Shown here: positions 52,665 through 60,914 of the stretch, piece by piece
How positions within the stretch are numbered: position 1 is the first letter of the stretch
Layout: the number at the start of each line of letters is the position of its first letter
From: Flavobacteriales bacterium
GTDB lineage: Bacteria; Bacteroidota; Bacteroidia; Flavobacteriales_F; PHOS-HE28
Length of the DNA stretch: 64,000 nucleotides
Assembly (NCBI GenBank): GCA_019638115.1
Contig: JAHBUK010000001.1
Coordinates: 576,238-640,237, forward strand
Direction of reading: 5' to 3'
Position numbers and translations under genes: made by a program
The notes under the pieces: model-generated
Database searches by the model: none
Told to the model about the DNA's origin: nothing
The model's input: the letters and a program-made list of their open reading frames with translations, nothing else

Positions 52665-54152
52665 ATGGCCACCAAGACCAAGAAACAAGCCCTCGACTGG
52701 ACCCTCGCCCCAGCCCCCGAGTCCACCGACCACGTCAAGATCAACGCGCAGTACGAGCTCTTCATCAACGGCAAGTGGGTGAAGCCGAAGTCCGGTAAGT
52801 ACTTCGACTCCATCAACCCCGCCAACGAGCAGAAGCTCGCGCGCATTGCCGAGGCCAATGAGGCCGATGTGGACGCCGCCGTGAAGGCCGCCCGCAAGGC
52901 CTACGACACCGTGTGGAGCAGGATGCCCGCGGCCGAACGCGCCAAGTACATCTACCGCATCGCACGCCTGCTGCAGGAGAAGGCCCGCGAGTTCGCCGTC
53001 ATCGAAAGCATGGACGGCGGCAAGGCCATCCGCGAAAGCCGCGACGTGGACGTGCCCCTCGCCGCCGCGCACTTCTTCTACTACGCCGGTTGGGCCGACA
53101 AGCTGAACTACGCCTTCCCCGGCAAGACCCCCGGCTCGGGGGCCGGGGCAGGCGTATCGCCGCTCGGCGTGGCTGGCCAGGTCATCCCCTGGAACTTCCC
53201 GCTGCTCATGGCCGCGTGGAAGCTCGCGCCCGCGCTGGCCTGCGGCAACACCGTGGTGCTGAAACCCGCCGAGACCACACCGCTCACCGCGCTCAAGCTT
53301 GCCGAACTGCTGCAGGAGGCCGAGCTCCCCGATGGCGTCGTCAACATCGTCACCGGTGCGGGGGCCACGGGCGCGGCGGTGGTCAACCATCCCGATGTGA
53401 ACAAGGTCGCCTTCACCGGCAGCACCGGCGTGGGCAAGCTCATCCAGCGCGCCACCGCGGGCAGCGGCAAGAAGCTCACCCTCGAGCTCGGCGGCAAGGC
53501 GGCCAACATCATCTTCGCCGACGCCACCATCGACCAGGCCGTCGAAGGCATCATCAACGGCATCTACTTCAACCAGGGCCACGTGTGCTGCGCCGGCAGC
53601 CGCCTCTTCGTGGAGGAAGGCGTGTACGACGAGGTCATCCGCAAGCTCAAGCACCGCATGCGCTCGCTCGTCGTGGGCGATCCGCTCGACAAGAACACCG
53701 ACATCGGCGCCATCAACAGCAAGGAGCAGCTCGGCACCATCAACAAGTACCTCAAGGCCGGCGTGGCCGACGGCGCGGAGATGTACCAGCCCACCTGCGA
53801 CCTGCCCAGCAAGGGCTTCTGGTGCCGGCCGACCCTCTTCCTCAACGTGGCGCAGAGCGCGCGCATCGCCCAGGAGGAGATCTTCGGCCCCGTGCTCGCC
53901 GTGCAGACCTTCCGCACCGTGGACGAGGTGATCCAGAAGGCCAACAACACGCCCTACGGCCTCAGCGCCGGCGTGTGGACGGACAAGGGCAGCAAGATCT
54001 TCAACCTCACGAGCAAATTGCGCGCGGGCGTCATCTGGGCCAACACCTACAACAAGTTCGACCCCACCTCACCCTTCGGCGGGTACAAGGAGAGCGGGTA
54101 TGGACGGGAAGGTGGGGTGCATGGGTTGGGGGCGTACTTGAATCTCAACTGA
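52665..54152 (+). CDS. NAD(P)-dependent aldehyde dehydrogenase
   Basis: Oxidises aldehydes to carboxylic acids. The 495-aa protein has NPANEQKLARIAEANEADVD, GQVIPWNFPLLMAAWKLAPA, FTGSTGVGKLI, LELGGKAANIIFADA (Glu general base), FNQGHVCCAGSRLFVEEG (catalytic Cys) and EEIFGPVLAVQTF. Length and motifs are complete. A TACCTTCG box (52651-52658) lies 6 nt ahead of the ATG, so the leader may be very short. Codon use is markedly GC-richer than the adjacent accessory genes. The natural substrate cannot be told. A fragment of a paralogue lies upstream. Confidence 0.95.
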   Translation: MATKTKKQALDWTLAPAPESTDHVKINAQYELFINGKWVKPKSGKYFDSINPANEQKLARIAEANEADVDAAVKAARKAYDTVWSRMPAAERAKYIYRIARLLQEKAREFAVIESMDGGKAIRESRDVDVPLAAAHFFYYAGWADKLNYAFPGKTPGSGAGAGVSPLGVAGQVIPWNFPLLMAAWKLAPALACGNTVVLKPAETTPLTALKLAELLQEAELPDGVVNIVTGAGATGAAVVNHPDVNKVAFTGSTGVGKLIQRATAGSGKKLTLELGGKAANIIFADATIDQAVEGIINGIYFNQGHVCCAGSRLFVEEGVYDEVIRKLKHRMRSLVVGDPLDKNTDIGAINSKEQLGTINKYLKAGVADGAEMYQPTCDLPSKGFWCRPTLFLNVAQSARIAQEEIFGPVLAVQTFRTVDEVIQKANNTPYGLSAGVWTDKGSKIFNLTSKLRAGVIWANTYNKFDPTSPFGGYKESGYGREGGVHGLGAYLNLN

Positions 54153-54169
54153 GCGATGCCGAACGTTGT

Positions 54170-54193
54170 CACACTGAGCGAAGTCGAAGTGTG
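54170..54193. repeat. Dispersed palindrome, CTGAGCGAAGTCGAAG type
   Basis: CACACTGAGCG and AAGTCGAAGTGTG form an imperfect palindrome related to the one in the SAM riboswitch (8410-8429). It directly abuts the larger repeat at 54193-54295. Confidence 0.75.
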
Positions 54194-54295
54194 GGCGTGC
54201 CCCGGCTCAAATGCAGCCGGGTCGCGCTTTCCGCTGCAAGTCCGCACTCGTCGTTCCTCCTCGCTTGCGGGCTTTCCGCTTCAATCGCTCACGCG
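54193..54295 (-). repeat. About 100-bp dispersed intergenic repeat, copy 2
   Basis: Reverse-oriented counterpart of 6955-7056. The two copies share AGCGGAAAGCCCGCAAGCGA and neighbouring bases; they differ mainly in a short stretch around 54204-54220. It lies between the dehydrogenase and the restriction-modification genes. Confidence 0.8.
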
Positions 54296-54426
54296 AAATG
54301 CACAGCACACTGTTCACGCCTGTTGAAAGTCGATGACACCGTTTTTCGCCCTGCGACTCTACATTGAGAAACGCAGGGTGCCAAGAAATCCGTCAGGTCT
54401 AAGTTTGTGACCACCGAATCAATCCC

Positions 54427-55128
54427 ATGGCGAACCTGCAACACATGCCCGAATTGGTATTTCCAGCCGATAAACTGAAGGAGATTGGCAGTCACTGGGA
54501 CGCCACAAAGAGCGAATTGCCAAAGATCCAAGGCACCACGCTTGGCGACCTGATTGACCTAACGGTAGGCAATGCACTTGCGACGATGCTTGGTGGAATC
54601 CCTGTTGTTCGGCCGAAGATGAACTCGTTGCTCCCCCTTCAAGCTGACTGTGTCGAAGTCGGACCCACGAGAGTCATTGGAGGTATCCGTCCGCAGAACT
54701 TCGACGTGGCGTACCGTCCTGATGGCGTGAGATTTGCCTATGACAGCAAGACGCTGAACACCAAGGATTCCGTTGGGAAGAACTACCAGAACATGATCAA
54801 TGACTTGGGTGCAGAGGCGACAACCGTCCATGCCCGCTTCGCTTCTGGCATCATCGGATTCATCGTGGCTGTTCCTTTTCCTTGCCTCGGTAACCATGGC
54901 AAGAATTTGATTGCGGCCTTGACTCGATTGTCGGGGCGTGATTCCACAAGCGGCGATCTTTACAAAGCCGAGGCACTTGGACTTCTGGTTTGGCATCCGG
55001 AGACTGGTGAGGTGGACATGAATTGGCCTCCCAACGATTCATCTCTTCGCATTGAGAAATTCTCCCAGCAGGTAGAGGAGGCATACACCTACCGCTTTGC
55101 TGGCCAACCTCCACACAACGCTGAGTAA
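54427..55128 (+). CDS. Putative restriction endonuclease (PD-(D/E)XK-like) paired with methylase
   Basis: The 233-aa protein has no family I can name. Features that suggest a nuclease are Asp93 in QNFDVAYRPDG and the D106-S-K108 triplet in FAYDSKTLNTKD, spaced like the PD-(D/E)XK core, followed by a helix-rich part and beta strand GIIGFIVAVPFPCLG. The stop overlaps the start of an adenine-specific DNA methylase by one base (TAATG), so the pair is translationally coupled. The base composition is AT-richer than the surrounding chromosome. An alternative is a methylase-associated specificity or control protein. Confidence 0.6.
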   Translation: MANLQHMPELVFPADKLKEIGSHWDATKSELPKIQGTTLGDLIDLTVGNALATMLGGIPVVRPKMNSLLPLQADCVEVGPTRVIGGIRPQNFDVAYRPDGVRFAYDSKTLNTKDSVGKNYQNMINDLGAEATTVHARFASGIIGFIVAVPFPCLGNHGKNLIAALTRLSGRDSTSGDLYKAEALGLLVWHPETGEVDMNWPPNDSSLRIEKFSQQVEEAYTYRFAGQPPHNAE

Positions 55129-56834
55129 TGGCGACCACCAAGAAGAAGGAACCGGTGAAGGTCAAATCCACTGTGATCAAGCCTTACGCGATTCGGGATT
55201 CGCAGCCTTCAATGGCGAAGGAGCAACTCCTTTTGTATGGGAACGCGCCCGATGTGGCCTGGGATGACGCTAGTCGCTACAAGAAGAATGGTGCCAAGGA
55301 AAAGGTGCTGGGTGCGGTCTATACTCCTCCACGAGTTGCTTCAGCTCTCACGCGGTGGGCGGTGCGTTCCGCTAGTGAAACGGTTCTAGATCCCTCGTGC
55401 GGTGAGGGTGTGTTCCTCGCGGCGGCGAGAACGCGACTTGCAGACCTCGGTGCGCGGAAGCCTGATGTTACGGGCGTGGATATCGACGGCCCTACGGCAG
55501 AGCAAACCGGAGCTGTTCATTCTGACTTCTTTGCATGGGCCAAGAGTGCTTCACCCTTCGATGTCATTTTGGGTAACCCGCCTTTCATTCGTTCTCATCT
55601 TTTCCCTGAGGAAAGTCGTCAGCTTGCTTTCGGCGGCCTGGCGCGCCTTGGTTTGAAGGCCCAGCGGCTTATGAGTACCTGGGCGCCGTTCCTGGCGATT
55701 TGCTCAGGTATGCTCAACAAAGGCGGACGACTGGCGATGGTGATTCCTGAGGAACTGCTCGTCGTTGGCTATGCGGAGGAACTACGACGATTCTTGTTGT
55801 CCAAGTATCATCGGGTCATCGTGTGTTTCCCAGCATCGAACATCTTCCCGGAAGTACAACAGGGCGTGGTATTGTTGATGTGCGAGAAGGAGGGCCGAGG
55901 ACGCCGTGGCCTGTTCACGATGACGTATGAGAACCTGGAAGACGGCAACTACACTTCTGTAAAGCCTGCCAATCCGTGGAACTGGAACGACAAGTGGAGC
56001 CATCTATTCATGGCCCCCAAGGAGCGCGACCTGATTAATGACCTCGTACCCCAACTGGGTTGGAAGCCTTTTAGTCACTACGGTCGGGTATCCGTTGGGG
56101 TCGTTACTGGTGATAATGACTTCTTCGTCCTCAAGGGTGACGCGACCAAGAGGTTTGATGAGCGTCATCTGCGTCCGATAGTGACTAGCGCACGTGATCT
56201 AAAGGGAATCTCATTCAGCGCCGATGACTTCAACCAAGTCATTCAGTCTGACCGACCGGCTTACCTCTTGAACATCACCGAGCCGACTTCGAATCTGTCT
56301 CAGCGCGAGCAGGAATACTTGAAGCATGGTGTTGATTCCAAGGTGTCCATGCGATACAAATGCCGAGGTCGAAAGCCTTGGTACGGAGTGCCGAGTGTTT
56401 GGGAGTCGCATGCTATCATGCTTCGGCAAATTGGAGACATGCCCAAGATTGTCCACATGGAGAAGAGTTGTGTTGCCACTGACACGGTTCATCGTGTTAC
56501 ATGGAATGACCCGACCAAAGGGAAGCAACTCTCCGTAGGGTTTATGAACACATGGACTCAATTGGCGTCTGAGGTAATGGGTAGAAGTTATGGCGGCGGA
56601 GTTCTTGAGTTGATGCCAGGTGAGGCAAATGAACTTCCAATGCCGAAACCATCCAATCGCCTCGATCGCATCTTTAATGAGGTGGATGCATTGGTGAGGA
56701 ATAAGCAAGCGGAGGTCGCTGTAGAGAAGGTTGATTCCGTTGTTCTGCCAGCCAGCCTTTCCAAACAGGACCGAGAGGCGATGAGGTCAGCGCTTGATTC
56801 TCTCATAGAGCGGCGGAGAAAGAAGGCTTCTTGA
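55128..56834 (+). CDS. Type II-like N6-adenine DNA methyltransferase
   Basis: The 568-aa protein has a gamma-type adenine methylase layout: motif X near residue 62 (GAVYTPPRVASAL), the SAM-binding motif DPSCGEGVFLAA at 88-99, GVDIDGPT, and the catalytic NPPF motif in ILGNPPFIRSH at 150. The remaining 400 residues would carry the target-recognition domain; residues 225-500 contain short motifs such as GVPSVWESHAIMLR. It modifies an unknown DNA sequence, presumably protecting it from the upstream nuclease candidate. The composition is AT-rich like its partner, which suggests joint transfer. Confidence 0.85.
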   Translation: MATTKKKEPVKVKSTVIKPYAIRDSQPSMAKEQLLLYGNAPDVAWDDASRYKKNGAKEKVLGAVYTPPRVASALTRWAVRSASETVLDPSCGEGVFLAAARTRLADLGARKPDVTGVDIDGPTAEQTGAVHSDFFAWAKSASPFDVILGNPPFIRSHLFPEESRQLAFGGLARLGLKAQRLMSTWAPFLAICSGMLNKGGRLAMVIPEELLVVGYAEELRRFLLSKYHRVIVCFPASNIFPEVQQGVVLLMCEKEGRGRRGLFTMTYENLEDGNYTSVKPANPWNWNDKWSHLFMAPKERDLINDLVPQLGWKPFSHYGRVSVGVVTGDNDFFVLKGDATKRFDERHLRPIVTSARDLKGISFSADDFNQVIQSDRPAYLLNITEPTSNLSQREQEYLKHGVDSKVSMRYKCRGRKPWYGVPSVWESHAIMLRQIGDMPKIVHMEKSCVATDTVHRVTWNDPTKGKQLSVGFMNTWTQLASEVMGRSYGGGVLELMPGEANELPMPKPSNRLDRIFNEVDALVRNKQAEVAVEKVDSVVLPASLSKQDREAMRSALDSLIERRRKKAS

Positions 56835-57001
56835 TTCGCTGGCTGCTGCTCGTGGTCTGTATCGTTGCATGTCACACCATGCCCCACCTCATCGTCCACG
56901 GTTTCACTCTCTCGCTCGAGTCCTCCCGGGCATAGAACCGGCCGTCACCTTCTATATTGTCGGTAGCCGATCGACGGACTTCCCGTCAGCCGGGCAAGGC
57001 C

Positions 57002-57835
57002 ATGAGCAAGACCACCAAAGCCACCATCGAAGTCCAGGGCATCCCGATCGCCGTCCTCACCGAGCGCAACGAGGACTTCATTTCCCTCACGGACATGCTG
57101 AAAGCCAAGGACGGCGACTTCTTCGTCTCCGACTGGCTGCGCAACCGGAACACGGTGGAGTTCCTCAGCATCTGGGAGAGCGTGTACAACCCCGACTTTA
57201 ATTATGGCGAATGTGCCACAATTAAGTCCCAGGTCGGGCTCAACAGCTACAAGCTCAGCGTGAAGGACTGGGTGGAGAAGACCAACGCCATCGGGCTTCG
57301 AGCCAGTGCCGGGCGCTACGGCGGCACCTATGCCCACAAGGACATCGCCTTCGAGTTCGGCATGTGGATCAGCCCCGCCTTCAAGATCTACCTCATCAAG
57401 GAGTTCCAGCGCTTGAAGGAGGATGAGAGCCAGCGCCTCTCCCTCGCCTGGAACCTGAACCGCGAGCTATCGAAGATCAACTACCGCATCCATACCGATG
57501 CGATCAAGGAGCATCTCATTCCGCCGCAAGTGACTTCCGCGCAAGCCGCCATCACCTATGCCAACGAAGCCGACCTCTTGAACGTGGCGCTCTTCGGCCT
57601 CACCGCTAAGGAGTGGCGGATGGTCAACCCCGCGCTGGATGGCAACATGCGCGACCATGCCACGATCGAGCAGTTGCTGGTGCTGGCCAACATGGAGAGC
57701 CTCAATGCCGAGTTCATCCACATGGGCCTTTCGCAAGGCGAGCGTTTGAAGAAGCTTAACGCGATCGCGATCAGGCAAATGCGGACGCTGTCGGCGAACG
57801 CAAAACGATTGCTCAGGGATGGAAAGGAGACTTGA
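57002..57835 (+). CDS. KilA-N domain protein
   Basis: The 277-aa protein begins IEVQGIPIAVLTERNEDFIS and has the KilA-N core: SLTDMLKAKDG, WLRNRNTVEFLSIWE, KLSVKDWVEKTNAIGLRASA, and GGTYAHKDIAFEFGMWISPA followed by FKIYLIKEFQRLKEDE. KilA-N is a DNA-binding domain of phages and mobile elements, also found in chromosomal proteins of unknown role in Bacteroidota. The C-terminal half is helical (LFGLTAKEWRMVNPALDGNM). ATG at 57002 was chosen. It follows the restriction-modification pair by 167 bp, in which I see no gene. Confidence 0.88.
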   Translation: MSKTTKATIEVQGIPIAVLTERNEDFISLTDMLKAKDGDFFVSDWLRNRNTVEFLSIWESVYNPDFNYGECATIKSQVGLNSYKLSVKDWVEKTNAIGLRASAGRYGGTYAHKDIAFEFGMWISPAFKIYLIKEFQRLKEDESQRLSLAWNLNRELSKINYRIHTDAIKEHLIPPQVTSAQAAITYANEADLLNVALFGLTAKEWRMVNPALDGNMRDHATIEQLLVLANMESLNAEFIHMGLSQGERLKKLNAIAIRQMRTLSANAKRLLRDGKET

Positions 57836-57847
57836 TACCCAAGGGGT

Positions 57848-58027
57848 CTATCGCAGGCGGATCACCTTGGGCATCTGATCGGCTTCGAAGTGCGTGGCCA
57901 CGGCGTCCTTCACGTTCGCCTTCAGCTGCTCCAGATCATCACCATCGGTGAAAATGGAGTGGTCCAGTGCCCGGGCCTCATAACCGCCTTCCGGCGACTC
58001 GTCAACGATGAAGATGATCTCCTTCAG
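57848..58027 (-). CDS. HicB-like antitoxin without ATG start
   Basis: From a CTG at 58027 the strand reads KEIIFIVDESPEGGYEARAL, DHSIFTDGDDLEQLKANVKD and HFEADQMPKVIRLR, stopping at 57848 (59 residues). This matches small HicB-like proteins that usually precede a HicA toxin. It starts 3 nt after the DUF433 stop on the same strand. No HicA follows, since the KilA-N gene on the other strand ends 12 bp away. With no ATG in frame at the start, it is probably a remnant or is translated from CTG by coupling. Confidence 0.6.
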   Translation of the reverse strand: MKEIIFIVDESPEGGYEARALDHSIFTDGDDLEQLKANVKDAVATHFEADQMPKVIRLR

Positions 58028-58030
58028 GGT

Positions 58031-58234
58031 CTATCGGTTATTTGTTCGGGCCCATGCATGCACAGCTTGGATATGCTCAGGCTTCAGGGTCGGGAAGCTC
58101 TCCAGCAACATGTCATTGGTCCATCCGTCGGCCAGTCGCCCTTGGATGTGCTCCACGGCCAGGCGCGTACCCTTGATGATGGGCTTGCCCCCGAGGATCG
58201 CTTTATCGCTGGTGATGTGTTGCTGCCAGTTCAT
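58031..58234 (-). CDS. DUF433 domain protein, second copy
   Basis: The 67-aa protein reads HITSDKAILGGKPIIKGTRL, AVEHIQGRLADGWTNDMLL, FPTLKPEHIQAVHAWAR, the DUF433 pattern of a winged-helix antitoxin. It shares the order of motifs with the copy at 47040-47240 but is otherwise divergent. Its downstream neighbour is a HicB-like gene rather than the usual DUF5615 toxin, so the toxin is missing. Confidence 0.82.
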   Translation of the reverse strand: MNWQQHITSDKAILGGKPIIKGTRLAVEHIQGRLADGWTNDMLLESFPTLKPEHIQAVHAWARTNNR

Positions 58235-58269
58235 GCCCCGAAGTTAGGGCGATCGGTCGTTGAAGTCTT

Positions 58270-58548
58270 GTGGTTGCCGCACCCCGCACCTTCCGTCCCG
58301 CCCTACCGGCAGTCCTCGCCACCCTGGCCGCGCTGGTTAGCTGCACATTGGCTCATGCGCAGATCATCGACAGCACGTCCATCCTTGCCGTGGAACGCCG
58401 CGTTCAGGAGATCGACGCGGCAAAGGACTATGGGATCAGGATACTCAAGAACGCGGAGTTCCCAAACTTGCGCAGGGCCTTCCGAGTAACGGGGAGACCC
58501 CGCGTGAACGCAGATGCACCACGAGCCTTGCGCGTGACCTTATCTTAG
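58270..58548 (+). CDS. Possible secreted protein fragment
   Basis: A 92-codon frame from GTG at 58270 begins with a plausible signal peptide (LPAVLATLAALVSCTLAHAQ) followed by IIDSTSILAVERRVQEIDAA and a basic C-terminal part. I do not recognise it. The last 25 codons are Arg/Pro-rich and may be non-genuine sequence, so it could be a truncated gene. The signal peptide and position between genes are the only support. Confidence 0.35.
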   Translation: MVAAPRTFRPALPAVLATLAALVSCTLAHAQIIDSTSILAVERRVQEIDAAKDYGIRILKNAEFPNLRRAFRVTGRPRVNADAPRALRVTLS

Positions 58549-58567
58549 CGAGACCAATACGCATCCC

Positions 58568-58804
58568 ATGTCCGACGTGGAATTGAAGAAACGCCTCATC
58601 AACCGCATCATGCGGTCGCGTGACAGTGCCTTGTTGCGCGAGGCCTACCGGCTGATGGGCACCGATGCGGAGAAGTTGGAGCCGTATAAGCTCACCAGGG
58701 AGCAGCAGGCTTCGATCAACAAGGGTAAGAAGGACATCAAGGCGGGCCGCAAGCTTTCGGAGCGTGAGGCCAACAAGGCCGTGGATGAATGGCTCGGCAA
58801 GTAG
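58568..58804 (+). CDS. Antitoxin of a RelE/ParE-type module
   Basis: The 78-aa protein is helical: ELKKRLINRIMRSRDSALLR, EAYRLMG, YKLTREQQASINKGKKDIKA and REANKAVDEWLGK. The ending KGKKDIKAGRKLS followed by an acidic helix resembles antitoxins of Bacteroidota RelE/ParE pairs. It overlaps the toxin gene by 16 nt, a common coupled arrangement. It should bind and neutralise the toxin and repress the operon. Confidence 0.78.
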   Translation: MSDVELKKRLINRIMRSRDSALLREAYRLMGTDAEKLEPYKLTREQQASINKGKKDIKAGRKLSEREANKAVDEWLGK

Positions 58805-59082
58805 TCTGGTCCGCCAATGCGCAACGGGAGCGCATGGAGATCCTGCAGTACTGGGCTGACCGCAACGGCTCCACGTTGTACAGCGAAAAGCTGGATGGCC
58901 TTTTCCGTGCAGCCCTGCGCGTGATCGCCCGGAACCCGAAACTTGGCCGGCCCACAACGGATCCGGAAGTGCGCGTGAAGACGATCGGCGACCACCTACT
59001 GTTCTATGCGTACACCGCCAACGAGGTGCAAGTCCTTTCCGTTTGGCACGCCAAGCATGACCCGAAGGACCGGCCGTATTGA
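58789..59082 (+). CDS. RelE/ParE family toxin
   Basis: The 97-aa protein shows the ParE/RelE plan: QVVWSANAQRERMEILQYWA, RNGSTLYSEKLDGLFRAAL, NPKLGRPTTDPEVRVKTIGD, HLLFYAYTANEVQVLSVWHA and HDPKDRPY. The final strand with VLSVWHAKHDP is typical. Whether it targets gyrase or the ribosome cannot be judged. Both genes of the pair appear complete. Confidence 0.85.
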   Translation: MARQVVWSANAQRERMEILQYWADRNGSTLYSEKLDGLFRAALRVIARNPKLGRPTTDPEVRVKTIGDHLLFYAYTANEVQVLSVWHAKHDPKDRPY

Positions 59083-59105
59083 CACTTGATCAAAACTGGA
59101 CAACC

Positions 59106-59456
59106 ATGGACAACACCCGCGTCTTCCGCATGCCCTTCGCCAGCGTGTACCCCCACTACGTGAACAAGGTGGAACGTAAAGGCCGCACGAAGGAGGAGCT
59201 GCACACCGTGATCACCTGGCTCACCGGCTACACGGAGAAAGGCCTCGCCAAGGTGATCGCCGACAAGACCGACTTTGAAACCTTCTTCGCCAAAGCGCCG
59301 AAGATGAACCCGAACGTGGGCCTGATCACCGGCGTGATCTGTGGCTACCGCGTGGAGGACATCGAGGATCCGCTGATGCAGCAGATCAGGTACCTGGACA
59401 AGTTGGTGGATGAACTGGCGAAGGGGAGGAAGATTGAGAAGATCTTGAGGAAGTGA
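59106..59456 (+). CDS. DUF2200 family protein
   Basis: The 116-aa protein matches DUF2200 from end to end: RVFRMPFASVYPHYVNKVER, KGRTKEELHTVITWLTGYTE, FFAKAPKMNPNVGLITGVIC and GYRVEDIEDPLMQQIRYLDK. The family's function is unknown. It lies 23 bp downstream of the RelE/ParE toxin on the same strand. ATG at 59106 gives the usual N-terminus. Confidence 0.9.
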   Translation: MDNTRVFRMPFASVYPHYVNKVERKGRTKEELHTVITWLTGYTEKGLAKVIADKTDFETFFAKAPKMNPNVGLITGVICGYRVEDIEDPLMQQIRYLDKLVDELAKGRKIEKILRK

Positions 59457-59475
59457 AGCCGTGTCTCCCTTGTCC

Positions 59476-59877
59476 TCAGTCCGTCAACCTGCTGCGCAAG
59501 TCGGTCATTGACGCGATCCAGTCCGGATCATCTTCCCATAGCTCTGGTAATTCCGATGGCTCCTGTTGGATCCGATCGATCACTGAAATTGCTCTCTGGA
59601 TCAGCTCTTTTGGGGGGTCGATCGGGTGGGCAGAGACCCAGGCAGCGATCTTCTCGGTGTAGGCATCAACCGGCGTTGGTCTGCCACGCAACCAAGCCAG
59701 GACTTCCGCTGCGGCGATCGCCTCGGTCGCTATGTCGGCATCGAGGTATTCGTCACCCGTGTCCAGCACTTGCTGGAGCGTAGTCTGGATGTAGGAAAGA
59801 TCGGCGCACTCCTCAAGGTCATAGGCCCAGTCGTTCGCTGTGTCGTTGCCGAAACTTGTCGCATCCCATGCTCCCAT
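59476..59877 (-). CDS. DUF4259 domain protein
   Basis: The 133-aa protein begins MGAWDATSFGNDTANDWAYD, the signature of DUF4259 (MGAWG..FENDDA-type), and continues ECADLSYIQTTLQQVLD, AAEVLAWLRGRPTP, and SVIDRIQQEPSELPELWEDD. DUF4259 proteins are found near polymorphic toxins and may be immunity proteins; here no toxin is adjacent. ATG at 59877 was chosen because the signature starts there. Confidence 0.82.
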   Translation of the reverse strand: MGAWDATSFGNDTANDWAYDLEECADLSYIQTTLQQVLDTGDEYLDADIATEAIAAAEVLAWLRGRPTPVDAYTEKIAAWVSAHPIDPPKELIQRAISVIDRIQQEPSELPELWEDDPDWIASMTDLRSRLTD

Positions 59878-59995
59878 GTTCGTTGGATATTGGTGTGGAG
59901 AACAAATATCGTTCGGCGAAGAGTTCCATCGCTCGCACTTCATGCGCTGAATTCAGGTCGGCCAATAGTCTGAAGGAGAACAAGAGGAAGTAGGC

Positions 59996-60553
59996 CTACC
60001 GCTTCACCTCATACCGCAACCCCACCGCTCCCGAGCCGAACTCCTTCCGACCTACAAGCTTCAAGTCCACCAATCTGCTCAGCCCTGCGAACAGGTTCGG
60101 TCCGCGACCTGCGATGCGTGGGAGGATGATGAACTCGTACTCGTCGATCAGGCCCAGCTCCGTTAGAGCCATGACCAGTTTTACACCACCCACAGCGATG
60201 CCATTGCCCGGCTGCTGTTTCAGCGCACGCACAAAGGCTTTCAGATCACCCTGGACGAGTTCCGCGTTCCAATCGACTTCCTTCAAAGTGCTGCTCACCA
60301 CGTGCTTTTTCGCCACATCAATGGCTTGCGCGAATGGCTGCATCCACGGTGCCATCCATTCGGGCCAGGTCCCGGACACAGGCATGCGCCAGGCTTGCTC
60401 CATCATCTGGTAGGTGACCCTGCCGAAGAGCAGCACATCCGCCTCTGCGATGAAACGCATGGCGTTGAGGTGCAGCTCCTCATCGGGGATGCCCACGGTG
60501 TGGTCGTAGCAGCCGTCGAGGGTGAGGTTGAGGTGGAAGCGGAGGGGGCGCAT
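59996..60553 (-). CDS. Dihydrofolate reductase family protein (RibD C-terminal-like)
   Basis: The 185-aa protein has the RibD-C fold: LRFHLNLTLDGCYDHTVGIP, ADVLLFGRVTYQMME, KHVVSSTLKEVDW, GIAVGGVKLVMALTELGLID and EYEFIILPRIAGRGPNLFAG. These are NADPH-dependent reductases of mostly unknown substrate, not housekeeping dihydrofolate reductase. Single gene. Confidence 0.88.
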   Translation of the reverse strand: MRPLRFHLNLTLDGCYDHTVGIPDEELHLNAMRFIAEADVLLFGRVTYQMMEQAWRMPVSGTWPEWMAPWMQPFAQAIDVAKKHVVSSTLKEVDWNAELVQGDLKAFVRALKQQPGNGIAVGGVKLVMALTELGLIDEYEFIILPRIAGRGPNLFAGLSRLVDLKLVGRKEFGSGAVGLRYEVKR

Positions 60554-60570
60554 GATGATAAACTGTTTGA

Positions 60571-60897
60571 CTATGTGCTGATCACTTCAGCCATCCCCCA
60601 GGCCACTTGTGCGAATTCGGAAGTGCTGAAAGAACCCCCTATCACACTTCCTACAGAGACCACAAGAATGAAAATGGAGGTGGCTTCTTCTCGGCCAACT
60701 GGATGATCCTGCCATCTTGCGGCAATGATGAACCGATCGATCTCTGAGCCCTCGTAAGTCAGCGGCGCGTCAAGTCGCAGTAGATACCAGGTCAACTTGC
60801 TGTCTAAGGCGGGAACAACGCGCTCGACAACACCGGCTCTCGGCAAGAGACTCTCGAAGAGCGAATTTTGATCGAAGTAGTCAATGCGCAGCCGCAT
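60571..60897 (-). CDS. Small protein of unknown function
   Basis: The 108-aa protein starts RLRIDYFDQNSLFESLLPRA and contains PLTYEGSEIDRFIIAARWQD and ATSIFILVVSVGSVIGGSFS. No signal peptide and no family recognised; the hydrophobic stretch near residues 74-87 looks like a buried strand or helix. It is AT-richer than the neighbours. It lies next to a fragment of a VOC protein gene. Confidence 0.55.
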   Translation of the reverse strand: MRLRIDYFDQNSLFESLLPRAGVVERVVPALDSKLTWYLLRLDAPLTYEGSEIDRFIIAARWQDHPVGREEATSIFILVVSVGSVIGGSFSTSEFAQVAWGMAEVIST

Positions 60898-60914
60898 GTG
60901 ATTCGAATGAGAGG

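Noticed and set aside
52913..54367. A 484-codon plus-strand frame inside the aldehyde dehydrogenase
   Set aside because: Arg/His/Gln-rich out-of-phase reading of a GC-rich gene; the true frame has all catalytic motifs.
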